A stretch of DNA of 64,000 nt. It comes from Rhodobacteraceae bacterium M385. Lineage in GTDB: Bacteria > Pseudomonadota > Alphaproteobacteria > Rhodobacterales > Rhodobacteraceae. Positions 17,501-24,948 of this stretch are shown here, one piece after another (position 1 is the stretch's first letter; the number at the start of each line of letters is the position of its first letter). The notes beneath the pieces are model-generated. The model was not told the DNA's origin. It saw only the letters and a list, made by a program, of their open reading frames with translations, and did no database searches. The position numbers and the translations under genes were made by a program. The stretch spans positions 310,001 through 374,000 of the forward strand of contig CP081102.1 in the NCBI GenBank assembly GCA_025141835.1, given 5' to 3'.

Positions 17501-17986
17501 GCGGCGACGGGCTTTGGGGCGGGCGTTGATCAGCTCGGAAATCTGGCCTTGGCGGACCAAAGCTGGGCTGTGCGCGCCGGTAGAGGCGTCGGCAAACAGC
17601 ATCGAGACATCGCGGGCGCGCACGTCTTTTCCGTTTAGTTTATAAGCACTTCCGGCATCTCGCGTGATGCGGCGGATGATGTCGATCTGGTCTTCATCGT
17701 TGAAACCAGCGGGCGCGAGGCGGTCTTTGTTATCGATCTGCAAAGATACTTCGGCAAAGTTGCGGGCGTTGCGGGTGGCGGCGCCGCCGAAGATGACGTC
17801 TTCCATGCCTGCGCCGCGCATCGCGGTGGGGCGGTTTTCGCCCATCACCCAACGTAACGCCTCGAGAAGATTGGATTTTCCGCATCCGTTCGGCCCGACA
17901 ACACCGGTCAACCCATCGGCGATCACGAGGTCCGTGGGATCGACGAAGGATTTAAACCCGTTCAATCTGAGCTTCGTGAAACGCAC
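14531..17986 (-). CDS. smc: Chromosome segregation ATPase Smc
   Basis: The Smc dimer with ScpA/ScpB loads at parS and compacts sister chromosomes. The 1151-residue protein has every expected part. The Walker A motif GPNGCGKS is at residues 31-38 and a long Ala/Glu/Arg-rich coiled coil runs over about 170-500. The hinge lies around 515-640 (GFEAAIGAALSDDLKA), a returning coiled coil follows (about 650-980), and the ABC signature (LSGGEQ) and Walker B (CVLDEVDAPLDD) are near the C-terminus. In many Rhodobacterales smc follows mutY-DUF721-dsbA; here that string is 25 kb away. The neighbour at 13974-14534 converges on it. Confidence 0.97.
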   Translation of the reverse strand: MRFTKLRLNGFKSFVDPTDLVIADGLTGVVGPNGCGKSNLLEALRWVMGENRPTAMRGAGMEDVIFGGAATRNARNFAEVSLQIDNKDRLAPAGFNDEDQIDIIRRITRDAGSAYKLNGKDVRARDVSMLFADASTGAHSPALVRQGQISELINARPKARRRILEEAAGISGLYQRRHEAELKLKGAEANLSRTDDVLDQLSGQLNTLARQAKQASRYREIGSELRLTEGLLLFVRWRDADAARLRAEEALRAGLATAAQAETAALEAVKAREAAEEALPPLREEDTIAAAILQRLLVERDSLQAEADRAAAAVETLTNRITQIDKDREREEALNADAGETVARLQDERADLQRAQKGQDDRLGDARDAVTDARSVLAGQEAELSDLTEQSAALAARYQAIERRMGEAEKAVTRNIADAQAAEKAANDAADRLQTLKREAEEATDALTRATDLAARAEETLLETESARADAQTHETEARSARSEAEGRAGTLDAEVTALARVLERDRGDGDQVLDEIKVSPGFEAAIGAALSDDLKAARATSAGATGWTDLPGYDASAALPTGAQPAAEVAKAPAVLGRRLSQVGIIDAADGPRLQPELQPGQRLVSREGDLWRWDGFAVAAADAVSTAARRLEQANRLSELEEERLRARAKADTAKAAHEDLAQRLNQLTEADKSARTARRDAETQLSQASRAAARAEADQSVLDGKLETLRLTASRHAEEADTARAELTRAQDALAELDDLDAVRGRLADVKTTVEAARMTMLAKRAAFDEVKRDGEDRVSRIAKIGTEITNWQNRLTNAASRLAELEKRRGEAEAALIDARQKPGEIAMRREQLAIQISESEARKAASADALSVGEMNLRAASGTERDTERAASEARELRAAAEARRDAAQEAVQAAADRITEEMELTPETLLETLGDLPEPMPTADHIEQNVMRLRRQRDALGAVNLRAEEDSREVREEHDTLANEKVDLEEAIAKLRTGINSLNKEGRERLLKAFDEVNENFSRLFTHLFGGGEARLVLVESDDPLEAGLEILCQPPGKKLSTLSLLSGGEQTLTALALIFGVFLANPAPICVLDEVDAPLDDANVTRFCDMLDEMTRMTNTRFLTITHHAVTMARMDRLFGVTMGEQGVSQLVSVDLKAAETLVA

Positions 17987-18190
17987 CTGTCCTGCCCTTT
18001 GTCTGTCGCGATTCTTCTGACGGGTACTCTACGCGGAGGGCTGCCGGGCGAGTCAACGGACGAGGGGCGTATATCGTGTGTTTTGGCGGGTTATCCCCAA
18101 GATATGCGCCTATAGGCGAAACCTATGTTTCGGGGCGCAGGCCGGCACAAGTATATCAATGGTATATCAATCGGGTTTTCCCCTGCGAGC

Positions 18191-18216
18191 GGGCGGCGGG
18201 CCTAGGCCCGCCCTAC
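18191..18216 (-). repeat. Palindromic extragenic repeat, GTAGGGCGGGC type, copy 1
   Basis: Read on the minus strand this is GTAGGGCGGGCCTAGGCC followed by CGCCGCCC, a near-perfect palindrome. It matches the element at 54879-54905 at 24 of 26 positions by eye. It lies between smc and the small lipoprotein gene. I see no transposase. Confidence 0.6.
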
Positions 18217-18224
18217 GGACCGCC

Positions 18225-18533
18225 TCAGGGGCAAATCAAATTCGCCCTCATCACGTTCTGATCGCCGCGCAGGCTGTCGGTGTCAACGGCGCATCCGGTG
18301 GCTTGTTCCATCGCTTGGCCCGCGCGGTGAACAATGGCCCCGATGGAGGGGAAAGGCATGGGGTTCGTACGGATCGCCTCGGCCCGGTGGCCGTTGCGGC
18401 GGACAGAAAACTCCGCGCCATCCACGGTGACGTAAGTGGGCGGAATGCCCATCATCGCGGGAGAGGGGCTATCGCAGGCAGCGAGCGCAAGGAACAGGGC
18501 GGGCACGGCGGGGAGGTGGAGTAAGAAACGCAT
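18225..18533 (-). CDS. Small hypothetical lipoprotein
   Basis: The ATG at 18533 opens a lipoprotein signal peptide of about 20 residues with a lipobox LALAAC, so the mature protein would be about 80 residues anchored by its N-terminal Cys. The mature part contains TYVTVDGAEFSVRRNGHRAEAIRTNPMPFP, which matches no family I can name, plus a second and third Cys (GCAVDTD and NLICP). An in-frame ATG ten codons earlier lacks signal-peptide logic. The 238 bp between this gene and the smc start hold a palindromic repeat and two tandem GTATATCAAT copies. Confidence 0.68.
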   Translation of the reverse strand: MRFLLHLPAVPALFLALAACDSPSPAMMGIPPTYVTVDGAEFSVRRNGHRAEAIRTNPMPFPSIGAIVHRAGQAMEQATGCAVDTDSLRGDQNVMRANLICP

Positions 18534-18673
18534 GCTCCAGCATTCCCGCGACATGGTTAACAAATCGTTACTGCAACAGGGGAAGGAACCATGCGTAAGG
18601 CGTGGTTGAGAACACGGTCGCGGAGTGTTATTATCCCTTATGCCCGGCGCCGGGGTTCAACAGGTGCATTGTA

Positions 18674-19123
18674 ATGGAGGATAGAGTCCTGACCGGACTT
18701 AACCAAGCGGAGGCCAAGACCTCTGCATCCGCAGCGCCCACAACTTCGAAACGGGCCCGGACTCAAACCGCTTATACCAGCGAAGAGCTGCTAGAGCGCA
18801 TTCTGACATCCCTTGATGACGACAAAGCCGAAGATGTCGTGCAGATTGATCTGCGCGGAAAATCCTCGATTGGCGATTATATGGTCGTGGCTTCTGGTCG
18901 CTCCACCCGCCAAGTTTCGGCCATGGCCGAGAAGCTGGTGGACAAGCTGAAGCAGGAATACGGCCTGTATTCCAAGATCGAAGGCAAGGACACGGGCGAC
19001 TGGGTGTTGATTGATACCGCCGATGTCGTCGTCCACATTTTCCGCCCTGAAGTGCGAGAGTTCTATCAGCTTGAGAAGATGTGGCAGCCCGAGGCGGCAC
19101 CTGCGGCGGGTTCAGAAGGCTGA
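18674..19123 (+). CDS. rsfS: Ribosome silencing factor RsfS
   Basis: RsfS binds ribosomal protein uL14 and blocks subunit joining during starvation. The Oligomerisation/RsfS domain occupies roughly residues 35-140 of this 149-residue protein, with the typical DDKAEDVVQIDLRGKSSIGDY and DTGDWVLIDTADVVVHIF (split here by about 50 residues). The N-terminal 30 residues are Ser/Thr/Ala-rich and probably disordered. I place the start at ATG 18674; the frame is open 24 codons further upstream without conservation. rlmH follows with a four-base overlap, the usual alphaproteobacterial order. Upstream, TTAA-N7-TTAC near 18558 resembles a CtrA box with one mismatch. Confidence 0.9.
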   Translation: MEDRVLTGLNQAEAKTSASAAPTTSKRARTQTAYTSEELLERILTSLDDDKAEDVVQIDLRGKSSIGDYMVVASGRSTRQVSAMAEKLVDKLKQEYGLYSKIEGKDTGDWVLIDTADVVVHIFRPEVREFYQLEKMWQPEAAPAAGSEG

Positions 19124-19587
19124 AGGTTCATCTGTGCGTCGTGGGCCGCCTGAAAGGCGGGCCCGAGAAGGCGTTGATCGACGATTATCTGAGACGTTTC
19201 GACAAGACGGGCCGCGGCCTTGGGCTGTCGCTTGGGCAGCTCATCGAGGTCGAGGACCGCAAAGGCGGCGGCATGGCGGCGGAGGCGGAATTGATTCGCG
19301 CCCGCCTGCCCGGTACCGCGTTTTGGGTGATGGATGAACGGGGGGAGGTTATGACCTCTCCTACCTTTGCGGACCGTTTGGGGGCGCAAAGGGATAAAGG
19401 CGTGGGTGATTTGGCGCTGGTGATCGGCGGCGCGGATGGGATTGATCCTGCGCTGAGGGCCGATGCCGGGATGGCGATTTCCTTCGGCAAAATGGTGTGG
19501 CCCCACATGCTGGCGCGGGTGATGCTGACCGAGCAATTGTACCGTGCGGCGTCCATTCTGGCGGGAAGCCCCTATCACCGGGTGTGA
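19120..19587 (+). CDS. rlmH: 23S rRNA pseudouridine-1915 N3-methyltransferase RlmH
   Basis: RlmH methylates pseudouridine 1915 in helix 69 of 23S rRNA and is a small SPOUT methyltransferase. The C-terminal knot is clear: LALVIGGADGIDP binds SAM and the end LYRAASILAGSPYHR is the family hallmark. Family members begin M-K-L/V at the place where this gene has CTG-AAG-GTT at 19120. That CTG overlaps the rsfS stop (CTGA). No ATG, GTG or TTG is nearby in frame; the closest is GTG 19081, which would add 13 residues inside rsfS. A CTG start is therefore likely but not proven. Length is 155 residues, as expected. Confidence 0.9.
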   Translation: MKVHLCVVGRLKGGPEKALIDDYLRRFDKTGRGLGLSLGQLIEVEDRKGGGMAAEAELIRARLPGTAFWVMDERGEVMTSPTFADRLGAQRDKGVGDLALVIGGADGIDPALRADAGMAISFGKMVWPHMLARVMLTEQLYRAASILAGSPYHRV

Positions 19588-19595
19588 CCGGCGAC

Positions 19596-20414
19596 CTACC
19601 GCATCAATATCCGCTGACTGTTGCGCCGCAGGATCAGCAAGCCAAGGGCCAGCGGCACCAACCCCCAGATCAGCATCAGTGGGACCGAGATGAAATCGGG
19701 TCCATAGGTGGGGTAGACCCCTTGCCGAAACAGTGCGGTGAAGTGAATCCACGGGGTCCAATCAAGGATGGATTGGATGGTGGTAGGCAAATCCTCATAC
19801 AGAAAGAACACGCCCGAGCCGATTAACAGAGGGCGCGAGGCGATCACCCAGATTTGGGCGTAAACCGGGAAAAGCCCGGAAAGGGCGCAATTCAAGGTGC
19901 CATGGCCAAGCCCCAACAGCGCCGCAAGCGCCATGGCCGAGATCATGTAGCGAATTTCCAGCACGGCGGTTGTGTCGGTGAACTTTAGGACGCCGAACAG
20001 CACAAGGCTGGCGATGGCGACACTTGTCAGCGTGTTGAGGATAAACCGCGCCAGAACCGCGTCGATCCAGCAGACGGCAGGATACATCAGCAAGGGCCGA
20101 GAGAACGCCAGCGCGTTCATCACCGTGGAGAGGGTGAGGCTATAGAGAAGGAACGGCAGGTATCCGGTGGTGTAAAACAGCAGAAACGAACTGCCCAAGC
20201 TGGGGCTACGGATCAGCATGGAGAAGACGAAAGACATCACGATCAGGGCGCCGACGGGTTCCACCACGGCCCAGATATAGCCCCCCGGAGACCGGCCATA
20301 GCGCGTGGACATTTCGCGCAGCATCAGCGCGATGATCGCGCGGGCCGAGGCAAAGCTGGTGGCACGGGATCTGGCACGGCCTACGGGGGCGTGGATGGTT
20401 GTGAGGCTGGTCAA
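19596..20414 (-). CDS. kpsM: Capsule/polysaccharide ABC exporter permease, KpsM type
   Basis: The 272-residue protein is an ABC-2 permease with about six membrane segments, the first around residues 52-72 (YIWAVVEPVGALIVMSFVF). The REMSTRYGRSPGGYIWAVVEP block is characteristic of KpsM/CtrC-like permeases of group 2/3 capsule export. It starts with TTG on the minus strand. It is transcribed divergently from the KpsE-like and KpsT-like genes, with about 130 bp between, and converges with rlmH after only 8 bp. With the ATPase at 21754 it would form the inner-membrane exporter of a lipid-linked polysaccharide. Confidence 0.87.
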   Translation of the reverse strand: MTSLTTIHAPVGRARSRATSFASARAIIALMLREMSTRYGRSPGGYIWAVVEPVGALIVMSFVFSMLIRSPSLGSSFLLFYTTGYLPFLLYSLTLSTVMNALAFSRPLLMYPAVCWIDAVLARFILNTLTSVAIASLVLFGVLKFTDTTAVLEIRYMISAMALAALLGLGHGTLNCALSGLFPVYAQIWVIASRPLLIGSGVFFLYEDLPTTIQSILDWTPWIHFTALFRQGVYPTYGPDFISVPLMLIWGLVPLALGLLILRRNSQRILMR

Positions 20415-20542
20415 AATGCCGGGTCCATCATGTTTTATTAAACCTCTTTGCGTAGGGATGATTCCAGAAGGGAAAGGTCACGTGATCTGGTAGCGGGTTG
20501 CGCGGTGTCCCTGAGATTAACCACGCAAGGATTGCCAAACCG

Positions 20543-21745
20543 TTGACTGAAGCCACGATAATTCAAAATCCCCCTGCCTCGGTGCAGCGGCGCATTCGGA
20601 TTAATACGGTGCCCGCGCAACGGGCGCGGATGCGGTGGCGGCACTGGGGGATCGCTGTCTCGTTCATCTTGCTGGTGCTGGCCCCGCTTGGGGCGGCGGC
20701 GTTCTATCTGTACCGGGTGGCGGTGGATCAATACGCCTCGACCACCGGGTTTACGGTCCGGCAGAATGAAACCGGCGCTGCAACCGATGTTTTGGGCGGA
20801 CTGGCGGCCTTTGCGGGCGGCGGGGGCAGCGGGCAGGCCGATGCGGATATTCTGTTCGAATACATTGTCAGTCAGGAACTGGTGCAGCGTTTGGATGAAC
20901 GGCTGGACCTCGTGGGCCATTACGCGGCCCCTTATGACGAGGATCCAGTTTTTGCCCTGCCGCCTGACACGACGATCGAAGGGTTGGTGGACCATTGGCA
21001 ACGCATTGTGCGGATCAGTTACAGCCAATCCTCGGGGCTTATTGAACTGCGGGTACTGGCGTTTGAACCAGAGATGGCCCGCACCATCGCCCGCGCAATT
21101 ATCGAGGAAAGCCAAGAGCTTGTGAATGCGCTCAACAGCACCGCCCGCAACGACGCGATGCAGTTTGCCGAACAGGATCTGGAGGCTGCCTTGCTACGCC
21201 TTCGGGGGGCACGCGAAGCCCTGACCGCGTTTCGCACCCGCACACAGATTGTGGACCCGGAAAGTGATTTGCAAGGGCGGATGGGGGTGCTGAACAACCT
21301 GCAACAGCAGTTGGCCGAGGCGCTGATTGAGAATGATCTACTAAGCGAGAATACGGGTAATCCCAACGACCCGCGCCTGCGCCAATCGGCACAGCGCATC
21401 GGGGTCATCCGCGAACGCATTGCGCTGGAACGGCAGAACTTCACCGAGGCCGACGCTCAGGTCGGGGGGGAAGATTACCCGACCCTTATTGCCGAATATG
21501 AAGGGCTGGTTGTGGACCGTGAATTTGCAGAAGGCAGCTACCGCGCGGCCTTGACGGCGTTGGACCTTGCCCGAACAAACACTACTCGCCAAAGCCGCTA
21601 CCTAGCGGTCTTCATACAACCGACGTTCCCGGAGCTGGCCCAATTCCCGCGCCGAGAGGTCGTGTTGGGCCTTTGCACGTTATTCCTGTTGCTGGGCTGG
21701 GCGATCTTGGCGCTGGTCTATTACTCGATCCGCGACAGACAGTAG
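20543..21745 (+). CDS. kpsE: Capsule export inner-membrane adaptor, KpsE/CtrB type
   Basis: The protein has two membrane helices, one near the N-terminus (about residues 40-60) and one at the C-terminus (about 372-395, VVLGLCTLFLLLGWAILALVYY split here). They enclose a periplasmic coiled-coil domain with long Glu/Arg-rich helices (EQDLEAALLRLRGAREAL). This is the layout of polysaccharide co-polymerase/adaptor proteins that link the KpsMT exporter to an outer-membrane channel. No ATG is near: candidate starts are TTG 20498 and TTG 20543, the latter 12 nt after AAGG, so the start is uncertain. An outer-membrane KpsD-like channel gene is missing from the window. Confidence 0.85.
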   Translation: MTEATIIQNPPASVQRRIRINTVPAQRARMRWRHWGIAVSFILLVLAPLGAAAFYLYRVAVDQYASTTGFTVRQNETGAATDVLGGLAAFAGGGGSGQADADILFEYIVSQELVQRLDERLDLVGHYAAPYDEDPVFALPPDTTIEGLVDHWQRIVRISYSQSSGLIELRVLAFEPEMARTIARAIIEESQELVNALNSTARNDAMQFAEQDLEAALLRLRGAREALTAFRTRTQIVDPESDLQGRMGVLNNLQQQLAEALIENDLLSENTGNPNDPRLRQSAQRIGVIRERIALERQNFTEADAQVGGEDYPTLIAEYEGLVVDREFAEGSYRAALTALDLARTNTTRQSRYLAVFIQPTFPELAQFPRREVVLGLCTLFLLLGWAILALVYYSIRDRQ

Positions 21746-21753
21746 CGCCTGCG

Positions 21754-22410
21754 ATGATCCGGTTTGAGAACCTTACCAAAAGTTTTCGAGTCGCGGGGCA
21801 GCGGCGGGTTGTCATCGACGACCTTAACCTGACCCTGCCCACGGGCAGATCGCTGGCGCTACTGGGGCGCAACGGGGCGGGGAAATCCACGCTGATGCAG
21901 ATCATCGCGGGCAATATGAACGCCGATCGCGGACGGGTTGTGACCGATGGCACGATCTCTTGGCCGGTGGGGTTTGCGGGCTCTTTCCATCCCGAGCTGA
22001 CGGGGGCGCAGAACACGCGCTTCATCGCGCGGGTCTATGGTGTCGATACCCAAGAGTTGGCCGATTTCGTGCGCAGCTTTGCGGAGCTGGGCGCGCATTT
22101 CAACATGCCGGTACGGACCTATTCTTCGGGGATGCGGTCGCGGCTGACGTTCGGCCTGTCGATGGGAATCGAGTTCGATACCTACCTTGTGGATGAGGTC
22201 ACGGCGGCGGGCGACGCCGCGTTCAGAAGCAAGTCCAAGGCGCTTTTCGCCGCCCGGATGAAGCGGTCAGGCGCCATCATGGTAAACCACAACCTTGCCG
22301 AACTGCGCGAATATTGCGACGCGGCGCTGGTGCTGGAAAAGGGCCGCTTGCGCTATTTTAACGATCTGGATGAGGCGATTGACCACCATAAGGAAAACAT
22401 GGGCCCCTAG
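21754..22410 (+). CDS. kpsT: Capsule/polysaccharide ABC exporter ATPase, KpsT type
   Basis: The 218-residue ATPase energises polysaccharide export through KpsM. It has a Walker A motif GRNGAGKS (about residues 41-48), a signature YSSGMRSR in place of the canonical LSGGQ, a Walker B ending FDTYLVDEVTAAGD, and the switch His in VNHNLAEL. The YSSGMRxR signature and short length are typical of KpsT/CtrD/Wzt ATPases. There is no C-terminal carbohydrate-binding domain, so it is KpsT rather than Wzt. It follows the KpsE-like gene after 8 bp. The ATG at 21754 is chosen over an upstream in-frame start in the preceding gene. Confidence 0.9.
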   Translation: MIRFENLTKSFRVAGQRRVVIDDLNLTLPTGRSLALLGRNGAGKSTLMQIIAGNMNADRGRVVTDGTISWPVGFAGSFHPELTGAQNTRFIARVYGVDTQELADFVRSFAELGAHFNMPVRTYSSGMRSRLTFGLSMGIEFDTYLVDEVTAAGDAAFRSKSKALFAARMKRSGAIMVNHNLAELREYCDAALVLEKGRLRYFNDLDEAIDHHKENMGP

Positions 22411-22548
22411 GCCCGCGCCCGAACGCCAAGGTTAACACAAGCCCCGACATTTCGCCTTATTCGTCACGCCGCCGCCACAAACCGGCAAAATCTTCAGCCC
22501 CCTTTCCAAGGCATACCCCCTAGGAGTGCAAAGGAAAGTGAGTGCGTC

Positions 22549-24948
22549 ATGGCGCAGATGGTCATTCAGGGGCAGTTTCAAATCGGGGTGGCGGCGCTGG
22601 ACGTTGGCATCACCGATCTGATGGTGACGGAACACAACGGCAAATCCATTCTTTACGCCACCTCGGGCCAGAATGGCGGTCTTTCTTCTTATGAATTGCA
22701 CGCGAACGGAACGGTCAGCATTCTGGATTCGGCCCTATACAACGCCGCATGGGCCGGGGCGGCGTTGCAGGAAATGTCGTTGATGGAGGTTAACGGCGCG
22801 ATGTGCATTGCGGTTGCGGGCTCTGGCTCGGAGCAGCTGCATCTGTACGATGTGAACGCCAACGGCACCTTGGGCGCGGCGCAGCAGATGTCTGGCATCA
22901 ACTCGAACATGGCGCAGCTTCTGGAGGTCAGCCAAGCGGACCCGCAGACCGTCTTCATGGCCGCCACCGGCAGCGGTCTGATCCGCGCTTACGAGATCGG
23001 CAGCAACGGCGCCCTTTCCCAAGCGATGCAGGTGTCGGACACCGGCACGACCTATGCTTCGGAAGTGATGTCAATCGGCGCGGCCTCGGTGATGAGCAAC
23101 GATTATGTCATCAGCGCCAGCCAGACTGAAAAGGGCGTGTCCGCCTATCGCCTGGACGGCAACACGCTGGTGAACACGGGCAATGCCGGGGTGAATGAGG
23201 GGCTTGGCATCATGACCCCCACCGACATGAAAGTGGTCGAGATCGGCGGGCGGAATTTCATCATCCTCGCCTCGGCCCCCGGCGACGGGCAGGGGCAATC
23301 GGGCGCGATCACCGTGATGGAGCTGGCCCAAGATGGCAGTCTTGTGGACACGGACCACATCATCGACACGGCGGATACGCACTTTGGCAACGTCCAAACC
23401 CTAGAAGTCGTGGAGGCCGACGGGCGCACCTATGTGATGGCAGGGGGCGGCGATGATGGCGTGACCTTGTTTGTGATGATGCCCAACGGGCGGTTGCAGC
23501 TTTTGGGCACGGTCAGCGGCGACGCCGGGTTGCAAAACATAGCCTCGATGGCGGCGTCCTTTGACGGGGGCAGTCTGCACCTTTTTGTCGCCTCCGAGAT
23601 GGAGGGGGGCGTGACAGAAATAACCGTCGATGTGTCTGCGCAAGGCGATATCATCGAGGGCGATCATGGTGGCGGGACAATTGCCGGCGGCGCAGGGGAT
23701 GACATTCTGATCGGCGGCGCGGGCAGCGATAGCCTTTCGGGCGGGGCGGGGGATGACCTGCTGGAAGACGGGCTGGGTGTTGATACGCTGCACGGGGGCG
23801 ACGGCGCGGATTTGTTCATTCTGCGGTCCGACTTCACCCATGACGAAATTCACGATTTCCAAGTCGGAGTGGACCGGATCGATCTGTCGGCCTGGCCGAT
23901 GCTCTATGATGTGACGCAGATCGGCTACACGGCAACGGCCCAGGGGGCGCTGCTGGATTGGCGGGGCGAAACGCTGGAGGTGTTCTCGCGCAATGGGCAG
24001 ACGCTGAGCTTCACCCAAGTCCACGCGGCGATCCTGAAGACGGCGCATCGGGTGCCGGATTTCTCGCTTCATGGGGGCAATGACGGGGATGACGCGATCG
24101 ACGGCACCGCGATCAATGACGCGGTGGACACGGGCAACGGTGCGGACACCGTCACTAGCTATGCGGGCGATGATTACGTGGACGCGGGCCACGGCAATGA
24201 TGTGGTCTACGGCGATCTGGGAAATGACACGATCATGCTGGGGGACGGCAACGATTACGCCGAAGGCGGAGATCAGGACGACCTGATCCATGGCGGCAGT
24301 GGCCGGGATGAGATCTGGGCCGGAAGCCAAAACGACACGGTTTACGGCGGCGCTGGCAATGACTCGATCCGGGGCCAGCAGGGCAAAGACCTAATCCACG
24401 GCGGTGACGGGCGCGACACGATCCTGGGCGATAACAGTGACGATACGATCTACGGCGAGGAAGGAAACGACGTGCTGCGCGGCGGCAACGGGGCGGACCT
24501 TGTCGTCGGCGGAGAGGGCAATGACCGCCTGTTCGGGGCTGAGCATCAGGATACGATTTTAGGGGGCAACGGCAACGATCTGATCCGCGCGGGCTACCAA
24601 TCGGACTATGCCGACGGCGGCGCGGGCGACGACTATATTGTCGGCGGAGGCGGCTACGATACGCTGATCGGAGGGGCCGGAAATGACACGATGGAAGGCA
24701 ACGTCAACGCCGACCTTTTCGTGTTTGAGGATGGCCACGGGGCCGATGTGATCCTTGATTTCAACGCCACCAATAACGGCGAAAAGCTGGTGTTCACCGA
24801 GCTTTCGACCATGAACACCTACGCCGATGTGATGACGGCTGCGGTGCAGCAGGGGGCAGATGTGTTCATTGATACGGGCAGCGGCAATTCGATCCTGTTG
24901 GAGGATGTTTTGCTAGCTGATCTACACGCTGCGGATTTTACTTTTTAG
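22549..24948 (+). CDS. Secreted beta-propeller/RTX calcium-binding repeat protein
   Basis: The 799-residue protein lacks an N-terminal signal peptide, as expected for type I secretion. Residues 1-370 are repeated beta segments of the lactonase-like propeller type. They are followed by a short RTX block (about 375-430, GGAGDDILIGGAGSD), a linker, and a long RTX block (about 505-735) with GGxGxDxUx nonapeptides. The end (LLADLHAADFTF) has the hydrophobic aspartate-phenylalanine terminus common in type I substrates. Calcium outside the cell would fold the repeats. It sits between kpsT and a glycosyltransferase gene, so it may be a surface or matrix protein. No type I secretion genes are in the window. 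Confidence 0.85.
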   Translation: MAQMVIQGQFQIGVAALDVGITDLMVTEHNGKSILYATSGQNGGLSSYELHANGTVSILDSALYNAAWAGAALQEMSLMEVNGAMCIAVAGSGSEQLHLYDVNANGTLGAAQQMSGINSNMAQLLEVSQADPQTVFMAATGSGLIRAYEIGSNGALSQAMQVSDTGTTYASEVMSIGAASVMSNDYVISASQTEKGVSAYRLDGNTLVNTGNAGVNEGLGIMTPTDMKVVEIGGRNFIILASAPGDGQGQSGAITVMELAQDGSLVDTDHIIDTADTHFGNVQTLEVVEADGRTYVMAGGGDDGVTLFVMMPNGRLQLLGTVSGDAGLQNIASMAASFDGGSLHLFVASEMEGGVTEITVDVSAQGDIIEGDHGGGTIAGGAGDDILIGGAGSDSLSGGAGDDLLEDGLGVDTLHGGDGADLFILRSDFTHDEIHDFQVGVDRIDLSAWPMLYDVTQIGYTATAQGALLDWRGETLEVFSRNGQTLSFTQVHAAILKTAHRVPDFSLHGGNDGDDAIDGTAINDAVDTGNGADTVTSYAGDDYVDAGHGNDVVYGDLGNDTIMLGDGNDYAEGGDQDDLIHGGSGRDEIWAGSQNDTVYGGAGNDSIRGQQGKDLIHGGDGRDTILGDNSDDTIYGEEGNDVLRGGNGADLVVGGEGNDRLFGAEHQDTILGGNGNDLIRAGYQSDYADGGAGDDYIVGGGGYDTLIGGAGNDTMEGNVNADLFVFEDGHGADVILDFNATNNGEKLVFTELSTMNTYADVMTAAVQQGADVFIDTGSGNSILLEDVLLADLHAADFTF

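Noticed and set aside
23401..24330. 309-residue minus-strand frame over the RTX gene
   Set aside because: The repeats of the RTX gene keep the opposite frame open.
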